Assembly: GCA_016125075.1 (NCBI GenBank)
Contig: WGMO01000001.1
Coordinates: 310,001-374,000 of the forward strand
Direction: 5' to 3'
Source of the DNA: Terrimonas sp.
GTDB lineage: Bacteria > Bacteroidota > Bacteroidia > Chitinophagales > Chitinophagaceae
Length of the DNA: 64,000 nt
The notes beneath the pieces were generated by a model. That model saw only the letters and a list, made by a program, of their open reading frames with translations, searched no databases and was not told where the DNA came from. Of the stretch, positions 1 through 9,886 are shown in pieces. Position numbers and translations under genes: made by a program. Position 1 is the first letter of the stretch. Each line of letters opens with the position of its first letter.

Positions 1-254
1 TGATGAAAAATGAAAAAAAATCAGACTTGCAGAACTTGTTGGAGTATCATGTTTCCATTGGTGTTTTTAAAGAAGATATGCTGCAGGATGGTCAAACCAT
101 TGGGCAAGCCAATAGCGAAAAGATCTTTATCAAAAAAACCCCGGATGGCAAGATAAAGATTAATGGTACTGCCAATATCATCGCCGCAATACCGGCGAGC
201 AATGGACTTATTTATGTGATTGATGAAGTATTACTGCCCCCGGTTAAAAATTAA
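1..254 (+). CDS. FAS1 (fasciclin) domain protein, C-terminal part, truncated by window start
   Basis: Frame opens at the window edge; ...LLEYHVSIGVFKEDM...IKINGTANIIAAIPASNGLIYVIDEVLLPP is typical of the FAS1 C-terminal half; the Met at 3 is probably internal. Confidence 0.75.
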   Translation, partial: MKNEKKSDLQNLLEYHVSIGVFKEDMLQDGQTIGQANSEKIFIKKTPDGKIKINGTANIIAAIPASNGLIYVIDEVLLPPVKN

Positions 255-314
255 TCGAAATGAATGTATGGGTGGAAGCCCTTTAGCGCAAAGCAGACAA
301 CATAAAGAAAAATC

Positions 315-1346
315 ATGAAGCATCCATTAAGTGTAACATCAAGAATTCTGGTAGCATTTGCCAGTGGGGCCCTGTTGGCAGTTTATTTCTTACCCGCCTG
401 GAGGATTGACCTTTTTGCGCCCCAATACCCCGAAGGGCTCTCCATGTTTATTTGGATCAATAAGATAACGGGCGATGTTGATATCATCAACGGGCTCAAC
501 CACTATATTGGTATGAAACATATTTCTGCGGACATGTTTCCGGAATTCAGGTTTTTACCTTATGTGGTGGGGTTTTTTATTGTACTGGGTATGCTGGCTT
601 CCATAACAGGGAACAGAAAACTGCTGGCGGCATATGTTCTCTTTACCGTTATTGGTGGTGTACTGGTTCCCTATGATCTATACCGCTGGGGGTATGCCTA
701 TGGTCATGAGCTGGATCCAAAAGCTGCCATACAGGTCCCGGGGCTTTCTTATCAACCACCGGTATTCGGGCATAAACGATTGCTCAATTTTGATGCTTAT
801 TCTTTCCCCGATGTTGCGGGTTGGATCGTATTCGGAGCAGGTTTATTGGCAGCATCAGTGCTCTTTTTTGAATGGTATAGGTCCCGGAAAGGTAGAGCAA
901 TCCCTGTAAAAACTATCCTGATCGCTTTTTGCATGCTTATTTTCCCGTTTACTTCCTGTACCGTAAAACCAGTTCCTTTTAACATCGGAAAAGATAATTG
1001 CACGATGTGCAAGATGGGAGTGGCTGACCTACGGTTTGGGGGGGAGATCATTACAAAAAAAGGAAAGATTTTCAAATTTGATGATGCCGGTTGCCTGTTG
1101 ACATATATAAAATCCGGTGAAATGGATACGACCCAAATCAAAGATATCCTTATCATGAATTTCTTACATCCCAACACCTTCATTACGACAAGTAAGAGCC
1201 AGTTCCTGGTCTCCTCATCGATCAAAAGCCCCATGAACAGCAGTATAGCCGGATTCGAAAACAGGGCCGTGGCAGAAAAAGTGAAAGGGGAAAATGAGGG
1301 AGAAATCATGAGCTGGCAAGAACTGCAAAACAGCACTGCACAATGA
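315..1346 (+). CDS. nosL: Multi-TM (DoxX-like) domain fused to NosL copper chaperone domain
   Basis: N-terminal hydrophobic segments, then lipobox-like LIFPFTSC and NosL motif DNCTMCKMGVADLRFGGEIITKKGKIFKFDDAGCLLTYI; upstream of nosD/F/Y. Confidence 0.8.
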   Translation: MKHPLSVTSRILVAFASGALLAVYFLPAWRIDLFAPQYPEGLSMFIWINKITGDVDIINGLNHYIGMKHISADMFPEFRFLPYVVGFFIVLGMLASITGNRKLLAAYVLFTVIGGVLVPYDLYRWGYAYGHELDPKAAIQVPGLSYQPPVFGHKRLLNFDAYSFPDVAGWIVFGAGLLAASVLFFEWYRSRKGRAIPVKTILIAFCMLIFPFTSCTVKPVPFNIGKDNCTMCKMGVADLRFGGEIITKKGKIFKFDDAGCLLTYIKSGEMDTTQIKDILIMNFLHPNTFITTSKSQFLVSSSIKSPMNSSIAGFENRAVAEKVKGENEGEIMSWQELQNSTAQ

Positions 1347-2578
1347 CACGCTTTTACCTGTTAATATTGAGCCTGGTTATTACGTCCCGTGTATTATCCA
1401 ATACGATAAGAGTTGGCAGCAATGAAAAATTGAAAACAATCAAACAGGCGTTGCTGCTGGCAAAAAGTGGCGATACGGTTCTTGTACAGTATGGGATCTA
1501 CCGCGAAGGTTCCCTCACCATAACAAAACCGCTAACCCTTCTCGGAATAGGCTTCCCGGTTCTGGACGGTGAAAACAAAGTTGAAAACCTTGTCATCAGC
1601 GGAAAAGATGTTACCATAAGGGGATTCCAATTCAGGGACTCCAGGCATTCCAGTTCAAATGATTATGCTGCCATCGACATTATCGATGCTACCAACATCC
1701 GCATTGACAACAATAAAATCATCAATGCCCATTTTGGCATCCACATTGCTAACTCTACCTATTGTACGGTTAGTAATAATTTCATCAAAGGGCAAGCCGT
1801 ATCGGAACAAAGTGCGGGAAATGGCATCCATATCTGGAAATCTGACCATGCCACTATTGAAAACAACCATATCCAGGGTCACAGGGATGGTATATATTTT
1901 GAATTTGTAACACAATCGGTCATTCGAAAAAACACCAGTGAAAACAATATCCGTTATGGCCTTCATTTCATGTTTTCCCACCAGGATCAATATATCGGTA
2001 ATATTTTCAGAAACAACGGCACCGGGGTTGCTGTTATGTACACCCGAAATGTAACCATGACGGGTAACCATTTTGAGAAAAACTGGGGTAATTCATCCTA
2101 TGGTATTCTCTTAAAGGATATTACTGACAGTGATCTTTCCGGCAATCAATTCACAAACAATACCATTGGAATATTCATGGAAGGTGGCAACCGAATTAAA
2201 GTCGAAAAAAATATTTTCAAAAACAATGGCTGGGCGATGAAAATTCAGGCCAATTGCTCCGATAACTTTATTAATTATAACAATTTTAGCAATAACACTT
2301 TTGATATTTCGACTAATGGGACGATGGTACTGAGTGATTTCAGCAGGAACTACTGGGATAAATATGAAGGATATGATATCAATAAAGATGGTTTTGGAGA
2401 TGTTCCTTACCATCCGGTAAGTCTATATGCCATGGTCATAGAACAAAATCCGAGTTCTGTAATTCTTTTACACAGTTTTATGGTAACCCTGCTGGATAAG
2501 GCTGAAAAGGCCATGCCGGTACTGACCCCGGAAAATCTTGTAGACAAACAACCTTTGATGAAACCCATACAGTTATGA
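1343..2578 (+). CDS. nosD: NosD, right-handed beta-helix protein for nitrous oxide reductase maturation
   Basis: Repeated beta-helix NNxI/NxF motifs, signal peptide, nos gene order. Confidence 0.9.
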   Translation: MTRFYLLILSLVITSRVLSNTIRVGSNEKLKTIKQALLLAKSGDTVLVQYGIYREGSLTITKPLTLLGIGFPVLDGENKVENLVISGKDVTIRGFQFRDSRHSSSNDYAAIDIIDATNIRIDNNKIINAHFGIHIANSTYCTVSNNFIKGQAVSEQSAGNGIHIWKSDHATIENNHIQGHRDGIYFEFVTQSVIRKNTSENNIRYGLHFMFSHQDQYIGNIFRNNGTGVAVMYTRNVTMTGNHFEKNWGNSSYGILLKDITDSDLSGNQFTNNTIGIFMEGGNRIKVEKNIFKNNGWAMKIQANCSDNFINYNNFSNNTFDISTNGTMVLSDFSRNYWDKYEGYDINKDGFGDVPYHPVSLYAMVIEQNPSSVILLHSFMVTLLDKAEKAMPVLTPENLVDKQPLMKPIQL

Positions 2579-3330
2579 TCAGGATTGAACATATTCAGAA
2601 AAGATTCAAAAAACTCCAGGTCCTCAATGATATATCGGCCGAATTTGAACGGGGCCAGGTCATCTCTTTGATCGGACCCAATGGATCGGGTAAAACCACC
2701 CTGATCAAATCCATCCTCGGGATGGTCAAGCCTGATAGCGGAAAGATTTTTTTCAGGAACGCCTATATCAATGGGAGTTTTGCATACCGGCAACATATTG
2801 GCTACATGCCCCAGATCGGACGCTACCCGGACCACATGAAAATGGGGCAGCTATTTGATATGCTCAAAAATATCCGGGGGGTTCCGGAAGAACAACTGGA
2901 CAACGAACTGATCAGGCAATTTGATCTTTTTACCATGTTTGAAAAACCCATGCGGACACTTTCGGGCGGAACAAGACAAAAAGTTAGCGCCGCCCTCGCT
3001 TTCCTGTTTAACCCGGAGGTATTGATTCTGGATGAGCCGACCGCAGGTCTTGACCCATTATCGTCTGAAATACTCAAGGAAAAAATCCTGAAGGAAAAAC
3101 AAAAGCATAAACTGATCCTGATCACATCCCATATCCTCAGCGACCTGGATGAATTGACAACACATGTAATGTATCTGCAGGAAGGGAACCTGCAGTTTTT
3201 TAAGGAAATCGGTAACCTGCGGGAAGAAACCGGGGAACAAAAACTGGGTAAAGCTATTGCCAGTATTCTGAAAAGTGAAAAAGAGGTCCAAACCGTGATC
3301 CGGGATTTATTATCTGCTGTAAAAAAATAA
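2575..3330 (+). CDS. nosF: ABC transporter ATPase NosF
   Basis: Walker A GPNGSGKTT, signature LSGGTRQK, Walker B VLILDEPTAGLDP; overlaps nosD stop. Confidence 0.9.
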   Translation: MIRIEHIQKRFKKLQVLNDISAEFERGQVISLIGPNGSGKTTLIKSILGMVKPDSGKIFFRNAYINGSFAYRQHIGYMPQIGRYPDHMKMGQLFDMLKNIRGVPEEQLDNELIRQFDLFTMFEKPMRTLSGGTRQKVSAALAFLFNPEVLILDEPTAGLDPLSSEILKEKILKEKQKHKLILITSHILSDLDELTTHVMYLQEGNLQFFKEIGNLREETGEQKLGKAIASILKSEKEVQTVIRDLLSAVKK

Positions 3331-3341
3331 AAAAGCCTACT

Positions 3342-4109
3342 ATGTTTAAAGTATCACGATATGTGTTTTATGATATCATCAAGAATAAGATCATTCTGGG
3401 TTACACTTTATTTCTCTTTGTGGTTTCTATGAGCATGTTCAGGATGGAAGACAGCAATAAAAAAGCAATTCTCAGCCTGTTAACAATTATTTTAATTGTT
3501 ATCCCATTAGTCAGTGTTGTATTTTCCACCATCCATTACTATAACTCATACGAGTTCATAGAACTATTATTATCACAGCCTTTAAGCAGAACCCGGATCC
3601 TTTTGAGTGAATATGCAGGCGTATGTATCTCCTTACTTTCTTCTTTTTTTATCGGTTTGGGTATTCCGGTGATGCTTTATGCTTTCAATCCCACCGGTCT
3701 CTCTTTTTTGTTCACAGGGAGCGCTTTAACAATGGTTTTTACATCACTGGCCTTTTGGGTATCCGTTAAAGCCAGGGATAAAGCCAGGGGCATTGGAACC
3801 GCCCTACTTTTATGGTTTTACTTTGCCCTGATCTATGACGGACTGGTTTTGCTGATCCTATTTAGCTTCAGCGATTATCCGCTGGAAAAGATTACACTCT
3901 TACTATCAGCCCTGAATCCTTTAGACCTGGGGCGCATTTTTATCATGCTAAAAATGGATGTAAGTGCCTTAATGGGATATACGGGGGCCCTTTATAAAGA
4001 TTTTTTTGGCAGTATGTCCGGGATGCTTTTCACTTCCGGTATTATGATCATCTGGATAATACTACCCCTCTGGCTATCGGTGAGGAAGTTTAAAAGAAAA
4101 GACCTATAG
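3342..4109 (+). CDS. nosY: ABC permease NosY
   Basis: Six hydrophobic segments, directly after nosF. Confidence 0.85.
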   Translation: MFKVSRYVFYDIIKNKIILGYTLFLFVVSMSMFRMEDSNKKAILSLLTIILIVIPLVSVVFSTIHYYNSYEFIELLLSQPLSRTRILLSEYAGVCISLLSSFFIGLGIPVMLYAFNPTGLSFLFTGSALTMVFTSLAFWVSVKARDKARGIGTALLLWFYFALIYDGLVLLILFSFSDYPLEKITLLLSALNPLDLGRIFIMLKMDVSALMGYTGALYKDFFGSMSGMLFTSGIMIIWIILPLWLSVRKFKRKDL

Positions 4110-4207
4110 GTATTCCGTTCATATGACATTGGTCATCCCCCCTGCTGAGTAAAGTCATTTCGAGGGATGGGGAGAGCCAATACTTTTGTTCCAAATAATA
4201 AAACTCA

Positions 4208-4223
4208 CCCATCGAAAGATGGG
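4208..4223. other. Short hairpin CCCATC-GAAA-GATGGG
   Basis: 6-bp perfect stem with GNRA-type loop in the nosY-trmD intergenic region. Confidence 0.5.
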
Positions 4224-4248
4224 CAATCGTTGGTTTTCGTTTCAATTG

Positions 4249-4277
4249 AAAGTCCCCCGGTTCCCCGGGGGACTTTT
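4249..4277 (+). terminator. Intrinsic terminator-like hairpin after the nos operon
   Basis: AAAGTCCCCCGG-TTCC-CCGGGGGACTTTT: 12-bp perfect stem and short T run. Confidence 0.7.
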
Positions 4278-4414
4278 CGTTGAGCTTTCCAATGACTGGT
4301 CCTCCCATTTCTATTTCCCGCTCAACCTTGATGACCAATAATGCCTGACGGGTGCTTTTGCATCCCGGTTTACGCCGGTGACCAGTTGAGCCGTTAAGAT
4401 TATATCTTTGCCCC

Positions 4415-5092
4415 ATGAGAATTGATATCATTTCTGTTCTGCCCGAGCTGCTGGAAAGCCCGCTGCAACACAGCATCATGAAAAGAGCCCAGGAAAAGGG
4501 CCTGCTGGCCGTTTACACCCATAGCCTGCGAAAATGGGCGGTGAATGAATACGGACAGGTAGATGACTACCAGTATGGGGGCGGTGCCGGCATGGTGATG
4601 ATGTGTGAACCCCTGGCCAATGCTGTCGAGTCCCTGCAGCAGGAAAGAAAATATGATGAAGTGATCTATATGACACCTGACGGCGTCACCCTGAACCAGC
4701 AGATGGCGAATACCTTGTCTCTGCAAGAAAACATCATCATCATATGTGGTCATTACAAGGGCATCGATGAAAGGATCAGGGAACATTTTATTACCCTTGA
4801 AATATCGATCGGGGATTATGTACTTAGTGGCGGGGAACTGGCCGCCGCCGTTTTGACCGATACTATCGGCAGACTATTACCAGGCGTGCTGAATGATGAG
4901 ACCTCTGCCTTATTCGACTCTTTCCAGGACAACCTGCTGGCACCGCCGGTTTATACCAGACCTGAAGATTTCAGGGGCTGGAAAGTGCCCGATATCCTGC
5001 TGGGTGGCAACCACAAACTTATTGATGAATGGCGCCTGGATCAATCCCTGGAAAGAACAAAAAAAAGGAGACCGGATATCCTGAAAGATTAG
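4415..5092 (+). CDS. trmD: tRNA (guanine-N1)-methyltransferase
   Basis: [16 protein letters not shown]..., [34 protein letters not shown]. Confidence 0.95.
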   Translation: MRIDIISVLPELLESPLQHSIMKRAQEKGLLAVYTHSLRKWAVNEYGQVDDYQYGGGAGMVMMCEPLANAVESLQQERKYDEVIYMTPDGVTLNQQMANTLSLQENIIIICGHYKGIDERIREHFITLEISIGDYVLSGGELAAAVLTDTIGRLLPGVLNDETSALFDSFQDNLLAPPVYTRPEDFRGWKVPDILLGGNHKLIDEWRLDQSLERTKKRRPDILKD

Positions 5093-5553
5093 ACGAAATA
5101 TTTTACTGCATTGTTTACAAAAGACACCTATGGGGTAAAGGGATGCAACAGCCATCCACGGGCAGAATCGTCCATGCAGGCGGGCACATGATGATGCAAT
5201 TTTTCCAAGCAACTGCTCAGGCCATCATCATGATGAGCAAAAAGGAAACCAGGATAAATATTAGATTGATCGCAATGGTCTTTTTCATAAAATAGCTTTT
5301 ACCGGTTACGATATCTGTATTGAAAACAATGCCAGCCCCTGCATCCTGTTGATGAACTTTCCCCGCTAATACACTTTTTTTTACCGGCACAATACTGCTT
5401 TTTACAGGACGAGGAATAGTAGATTTTACCGTAATTACTCCATACACTGGCTTAACTAAATGGTTATCACGCCCATCGCTTCAACACTGCCATCATGAAC
5501 GAAAAGCAGATCATAAGCGTTAAAAACCTATCTTCACCGGATTAGCAACATCT

Positions 5554-6606
5554 ATGAAATCACTATCATTAATAACAGATCCAGTATATATCCAAAAAGA
5601 GCAATACAGTTCCTATGAAAAATTCTGGTTAAAGTTTATCAACGACAAAAGGGACCTTCCTTTTATTCATCTGCTGACGACGATTCACCTGCTGGTGATC
5701 CCCTATGCCATCCTTTTGTTCACCCCTCTTTTAAGCGGCTGGTACTGGTGGCTGGCAGCCATCCCCTACTTTTATATTTCACAATTCTATTTTAAAGGCC
5801 CCTTTGGATTAATGCTTCATTGCCATTGCCACAGGAAATGCTATAAAAAGCCTTACCAGTTCTTTTTCAAATATATGGTTTGGTTTATCTGCCCTTTTTT
5901 CGGGCATACCCCAGAATCTTATTTTGGCCACCATATGGGTATGCACCATGTTGAAAATAATATGCCGGATGATACGAGCAGCACGATGGGCTATCAACGC
6001 GACAGCGCCAGGGCCTTTATCAAATACTGGCTCGCGTTTTTGTTTTCGGGTGTTGCGGCCACATTTGTCTATCTTTTTAAAAGGAAGAGAAAGAAATTGT
6101 ATATCCCGTTTTCTGTGGGAGAAATATCTTTTTTCATTGTGTGCATTGCCCTCTGTTTTGTCAATTTCAAAGCCACCATGGTTATATTTTTCATCCCGTT
6201 GCTATTTGCCCGGCTGGTGATGATGCTGGGAAACTGGACACAACATGCTTTTATCGATGCAGAAGACCCGGAGAACCTGTATACCAGTTCCATCAACTGT
6301 ATCAATACGGTCTATAATCATAAGTGCTGGAATGATGGCTATCACGTGGTTCACCATACAAGACCGGGAGCCCATTACACCGAACATCCTTCCATTTTCC
6401 TTTCACAGCAGGAAGAAATGACCAAAAACAAAACCCTTGTTTTTGACGGGATCCACTACCTGCATGTTTTTGCCTACCTGCTCACCAAACGTTATGATAA
6501 GCTGGCCGAAAACCTGGTCAATATCAATAACATGTTTGCCAACAGTGAAGAGGCCATCACGCTGATGAAAGCAAGAACCAGGAAAATACCGGTCGCCCTG
6601 TCCTGA
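5554..6606 (+). CDS. Fatty acid desaturase family protein
   Basis: His boxes LHCHCHRKC, GHHMGMHHVENN, YHVVHHTRPGAHYTEHP among TM segments. Confidence 0.8.
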   Translation: MKSLSLITDPVYIQKEQYSSYEKFWLKFINDKRDLPFIHLLTTIHLLVIPYAILLFTPLLSGWYWWLAAIPYFYISQFYFKGPFGLMLHCHCHRKCYKKPYQFFFKYMVWFICPFFGHTPESYFGHHMGMHHVENNMPDDTSSTMGYQRDSARAFIKYWLAFLFSGVAATFVYLFKRKRKKLYIPFSVGEISFFIVCIALCFVNFKATMVIFFIPLLFARLVMMLGNWTQHAFIDAEDPENLYTSSINCINTVYNHKCWNDGYHVVHHTRPGAHYTEHPSIFLSQQEEMTKNKTLVFDGIHYLHVFAYLLTKRYDKLAENLVNINNMFANSEEAITLMKARTRKIPVALS

Positions 6607-6617
6607 ACGGAATCATT

Positions 6618-9600
6618 TTATTCCGCCTTCTCTTCCTTTACCCCAATAACGGGAAGCGCTTTTTCATGAATGAGCTGATTTAGCGCTGGCACATCTTTTT
6701 CCATGATCGTTTTTAGTTTCCCTATTTCAACATCACATTGCTTCGACAGATCGGCAAACACTTCCTGCACCTGACGGCTTGGCGCGAAATTTCCGCTGTT
6801 TGCAGCATCGAATACCCCTCCAAGTTTATCATTCAGGCGGATGGGATAGTTCAAAACATCCTGGCCACTTTTTGACTTGGTCTGATAAAGGGTTTCTTCA
6901 ATAGCTGTCATTTTTTTGTTCAGGCTATCTGCCATCTGTTTGATCTCCTTTGGAGTTTCTTTTCCCCAACGGGCTGTCAGACCATTGACCTGGCTGCGCA
7001 GGGCGCGGATATCTTTAATCGCTTTCTGCACTTCATCAAACTTATCCTTTACTTTCATCAGGAACGCAAACTGCGCATCATATTCTTCCTGGGAACATCG
7101 ATAGTTCGGATCTGCCACTACCGTAAAATTGATATCAGCAGAATCAGACCCGACCCTGATCCTGGCAAAATAATCCCCGGGTGGTGCTGTGATCGAACCC
7201 GGTGTTCCATTCCACAAGATCATACCCTCGGCCCGGTCTGCCCCGGGGTACTGCAGGTCCCAGACAAACCGGTTCATTCCTTTCGCAACCTCCAGTTTAT
7301 TGTCTTTGGCCGTGGTGGAAAATGTTTTGATCACCTGATGGGATCGATCCATGATCACAACGGATGCTTTGGTGGAATCGGTTATATCTTTTACATAATA
7401 ATTGATAACGGCCCCGGAAGGGGGATTCAGGCCGGCCTGTTGCGGGATGCCGAAATTAAAACGGAAACGTCCCCCTGAAACTATTCTCCAGGCCGGGTTT
7501 GTTTTGAAAACATATAAGTTATTATCTAAAAGAGGAGCTTGCATTTGCTGAAGAACACTCAGGTCATCCAGCACCCAAAAAGCCCGGCCCTGGGTAGCCA
7601 CTACCAGGTCATTTTCCTTGATCGTCAAATCTGTAATCGGAACCACGGGCATGTTTAACTGAAAATTTTTCCAGTTCTCTCCTCCGTCAAAGGAGATATA
7701 CATACCATATTCTGTTCCGGCATACAGGAGACCTGGTCTCCGGTGATCGGCCCGGACGACACGGGTAAAATGCATCGGACCGATGCCTTTTGTAATCAGT
7801 TTCCAGGTCTTACCATAGTCTTCTGTTTTATAGATGTATGGTGTAAAATCATCGCTTTTATACCGGGTTCCGGCAAAATAGGCAGTCCCTTTTTTAAAAG
7901 GATCCACTTCAACACTGTTCCACATCATCCCCGGTTCGTTGGCAGGCAGACATTGCGGACAATTTTTAGGGGTTACATTTTCCCAGTTTTTACCCCCGTC
8001 TTTACTGACAGAAATAACGCCGTCATCACTGCCGGTCCATAATAAATCTTTCTCCAATGCGCTTTCCGTTGCGGTAAAAATGGTACAATAATATTCAACC
8101 GAAGTATTGTCCTGCGTAATTGGTCCGCCACTGGATCTTTGTCTTTCTTTATTATTAGTGGTCAGGTCACCGGATAAAGCCGTCCAGCTGGCCCCTTCAT
8201 TTTCTGTGGAGAATAGAACATTCCCTGCACAATACAGTTTTTTGGGGTTATGGGGAGAAAAGAAAATCGGGAAATTCCACTGAAACCGGTATTTCTGCAC
8301 ATCCGCCCCGGCTCCCATGGGGTTATCCGGCCATACCGAGATGGCACGGTTCTCACCGGTCTTATGATCCAGCCTTGACAGGTAGCCACCATAATTGCCC
8401 CCGTACACGATATCGGGGTTCAGCGGGTCTGCCACTACATAACCACTTTCGGCACCAGCCGTTGGCTCCCAGTCATCATCGGTAATGGCAAAACCATAGG
8501 TCCTGCTCTTGATCCTGATGGTTGAATTATCCTGTTGTGCCCCCAGGATCCGATAAGGAAAAGAATTATCGGTAGAAACCCGGTAAATCTGGGACGTAGG
8601 CTGGTTATTATAGGTACTCCAGTTTTCTCCCCCGTTAAAACTCACCTGTGCGCCGCCATCATCGGCTACGATCATACGGTCACCGTCATTGGGATCAATC
8701 CACAGGTCATGGTGATCGCCATGGGGCGTACGGATTCCCTTGAAAGTCCTGCCTCCGTCATTACTGATCATGAAACCAACATTCGGACAGTACACTTTAT
8801 TTTCGTTTTTGGGGTCGACAAATATTTTGGAATAATACCATGCCCGTTGACGAATATTATTATCACTGCTGGTCAGCTGCCAGGAATTGCCTCCATCCGA
8901 ACTGGCAAACAGCCCCCCCTTTGCATTTTCGATCAGTGCATATATCTTATCCGGATTGGAAGGTGCCACCGCAACACCAACGATTCCCCAAACCCCTTTT
9001 GGCATCCCTTTTTTGGATGAAATGTTTTCCCAGGTTTCTCCCCCATCAATGCTTTTCCATAATCCACTGCCGGCTCCACCACTCTCCAGGCTGTAAGGGG
9101 TACGGATCAGGTGCCACATACCGGCATAAAATACATTGGGGTTGCCGGGTTCCATGACAAGGTCACTGCAACCGGTCTGTTCATTGACAAACAGAACCCT
9201 TTTCCAGGTCTTACCCCCATCGATGGTTTTATATACCCCCCTTTCGGCATTGGGCCCAAACAAATGACCCATAACCGCCACCCAAACAATATCGGGGTTC
9301 CTGGGGTGGACAAGGATCCGAATGATATGACGGCCATTGGCCAGACCGATATTCTTCCAGGTGCGGCCCGCATCCTCACTCTTCCACATCCCTTCCAGTC
9401 CTTCACTCACATTCCCCCGCATGGTATTCTCGCCTTCGCCGGCATACACGATATTTTCATCACTGGGTGCAACGGCCACGGCACCCATGGTGCCCCCAAA
9501 ATATTTATCCGAAATATTTTTCCAGTTACTGCCCCCATCGGTAGTTTTCCAGACACCCCCGCCGGTAGCTCCGAAATAAAATGTATTCCTGTCCTTATAG

Positions 9601-9782
9601 CTGCCCGTAACGGCACCGCTTCGTCCTCCCCGCCAGGGACCGATCAACCGGTATTGCAGGCCTGAAAAGAAAACAGAATCATTATTGGTGACGGGAAGCG
9701 TTTCTTTTTTAACACCCCGTCTTTGTGCATCGGAAAAAGAAAAAGACAATAACAATAGCGTGAAAGCGGTAAATTTTCTCAT
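6618..9782 (-). CDS. VPS10/sortilin-like BNR-repeat beta-propeller protein (often annotated glycosyl hydrolase)
   Basis: Repeated S.DGG.TW motifs (KTTDGGSNWKN, KTIDGGKTWKR, KSIDGGETWEN); signal peptide. Confidence 0.85.
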   Translation of the reverse strand: MRKFTAFTLLLLSFSFSDAQRRGVKKETLPVTNNDSVFFSGLQYRLIGPWRGGRSGAVTGSYKDRNTFYFGATGGGVWKTTDGGSNWKNISDKYFGGTMGAVAVAPSDENIVYAGEGENTMRGNVSEGLEGMWKSEDAGRTWKNIGLANGRHIIRILVHPRNPDIVWVAVMGHLFGPNAERGVYKTIDGGKTWKRVLFVNEQTGCSDLVMEPGNPNVFYAGMWHLIRTPYSLESGGAGSGLWKSIDGGETWENISSKKGMPKGVWGIVGVAVAPSNPDKIYALIENAKGGLFASSDGGNSWQLTSSDNNIRQRAWYYSKIFVDPKNENKVYCPNVGFMISNDGGRTFKGIRTPHGDHHDLWIDPNDGDRMIVADDGGAQVSFNGGENWSTYNNQPTSQIYRVSTDNSFPYRILGAQQDNSTIRIKSRTYGFAITDDDWEPTAGAESGYVVADPLNPDIVYGGNYGGYLSRLDHKTGENRAISVWPDNPMGAGADVQKYRFQWNFPIFFSPHNPKKLYCAGNVLFSTENEGASWTALSGDLTTNNKERQRSSGGPITQDNTSVEYYCTIFTATESALEKDLLWTGSDDGVISVSKDGGKNWENVTPKNCPQCLPANEPGMMWNSVEVDPFKKGTAYFAGTRYKSDDFTPYIYKTEDYGKTWKLITKGIGPMHFTRVVRADHRRPGLLYAGTEYGMYISFDGGENWKNFQLNMPVVPITDLTIKENDLVVATQGRAFWVLDDLSVLQQMQAPLLDNNLYVFKTNPAWRIVSGGRFRFNFGIPQQAGLNPPSGAVINYYVKDITDSTKASVVIMDRSHQVIKTFSTTAKDNKLEVAKGMNRFVWDLQYPGADRAEGMILWNGTPGSITAPPGDYFARIRVGSDSADINFTVVADPNYRCSQEEYDAQFAFLMKVKDKFDEVQKAIKDIRALRSQVNGLTARWGKETPKEIKQMADSLNKKMTAIEETLYQTKSKSGQDVLNYPIRLNDKLGGVFDAANSGNFAPSRQVQEVFADLSKQCDVEIGKLKTIMEKDVPALNQLIHEKALPVIGVKEEKAE

Positions 9783-9839
9783 ATCTAGGTGCTTTTGGAA
9801 TGTTGAATATACGAAATCAGCATTTTTTCTCCTGACAAG

Positions 9840-9862
9840 GAAGCCGGCAATATGCCGGCTTC
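9840..9862 (-). terminator. Hairpin between the two VPS10-like genes
   Basis: GAAGCCGGCA-ATA-TGCCGGCTTC perfect 10-bp stem just past the stop of the 9887..12949 gene; no clear T run on the minus strand. Confidence 0.55.
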
Positions 9863-9886
9863 AATAAAAATATATGTTGGTAAAGC

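Noticed and set aside
4123-4136. ATGAC-ATTG-GTCAT dyad as another Crp/Fnr operator
   Set aside because: No nAnnTTTG box 29.5 nt from its centre on either strand; it lies downstream of nosY
5093-5553. Small ORFs between trmD and desaturase (5029..5295, 5217..5447)
   Set aside because: No motif, overlapping frames, low-complexity catcatcatgatg tract; treated as non-coding
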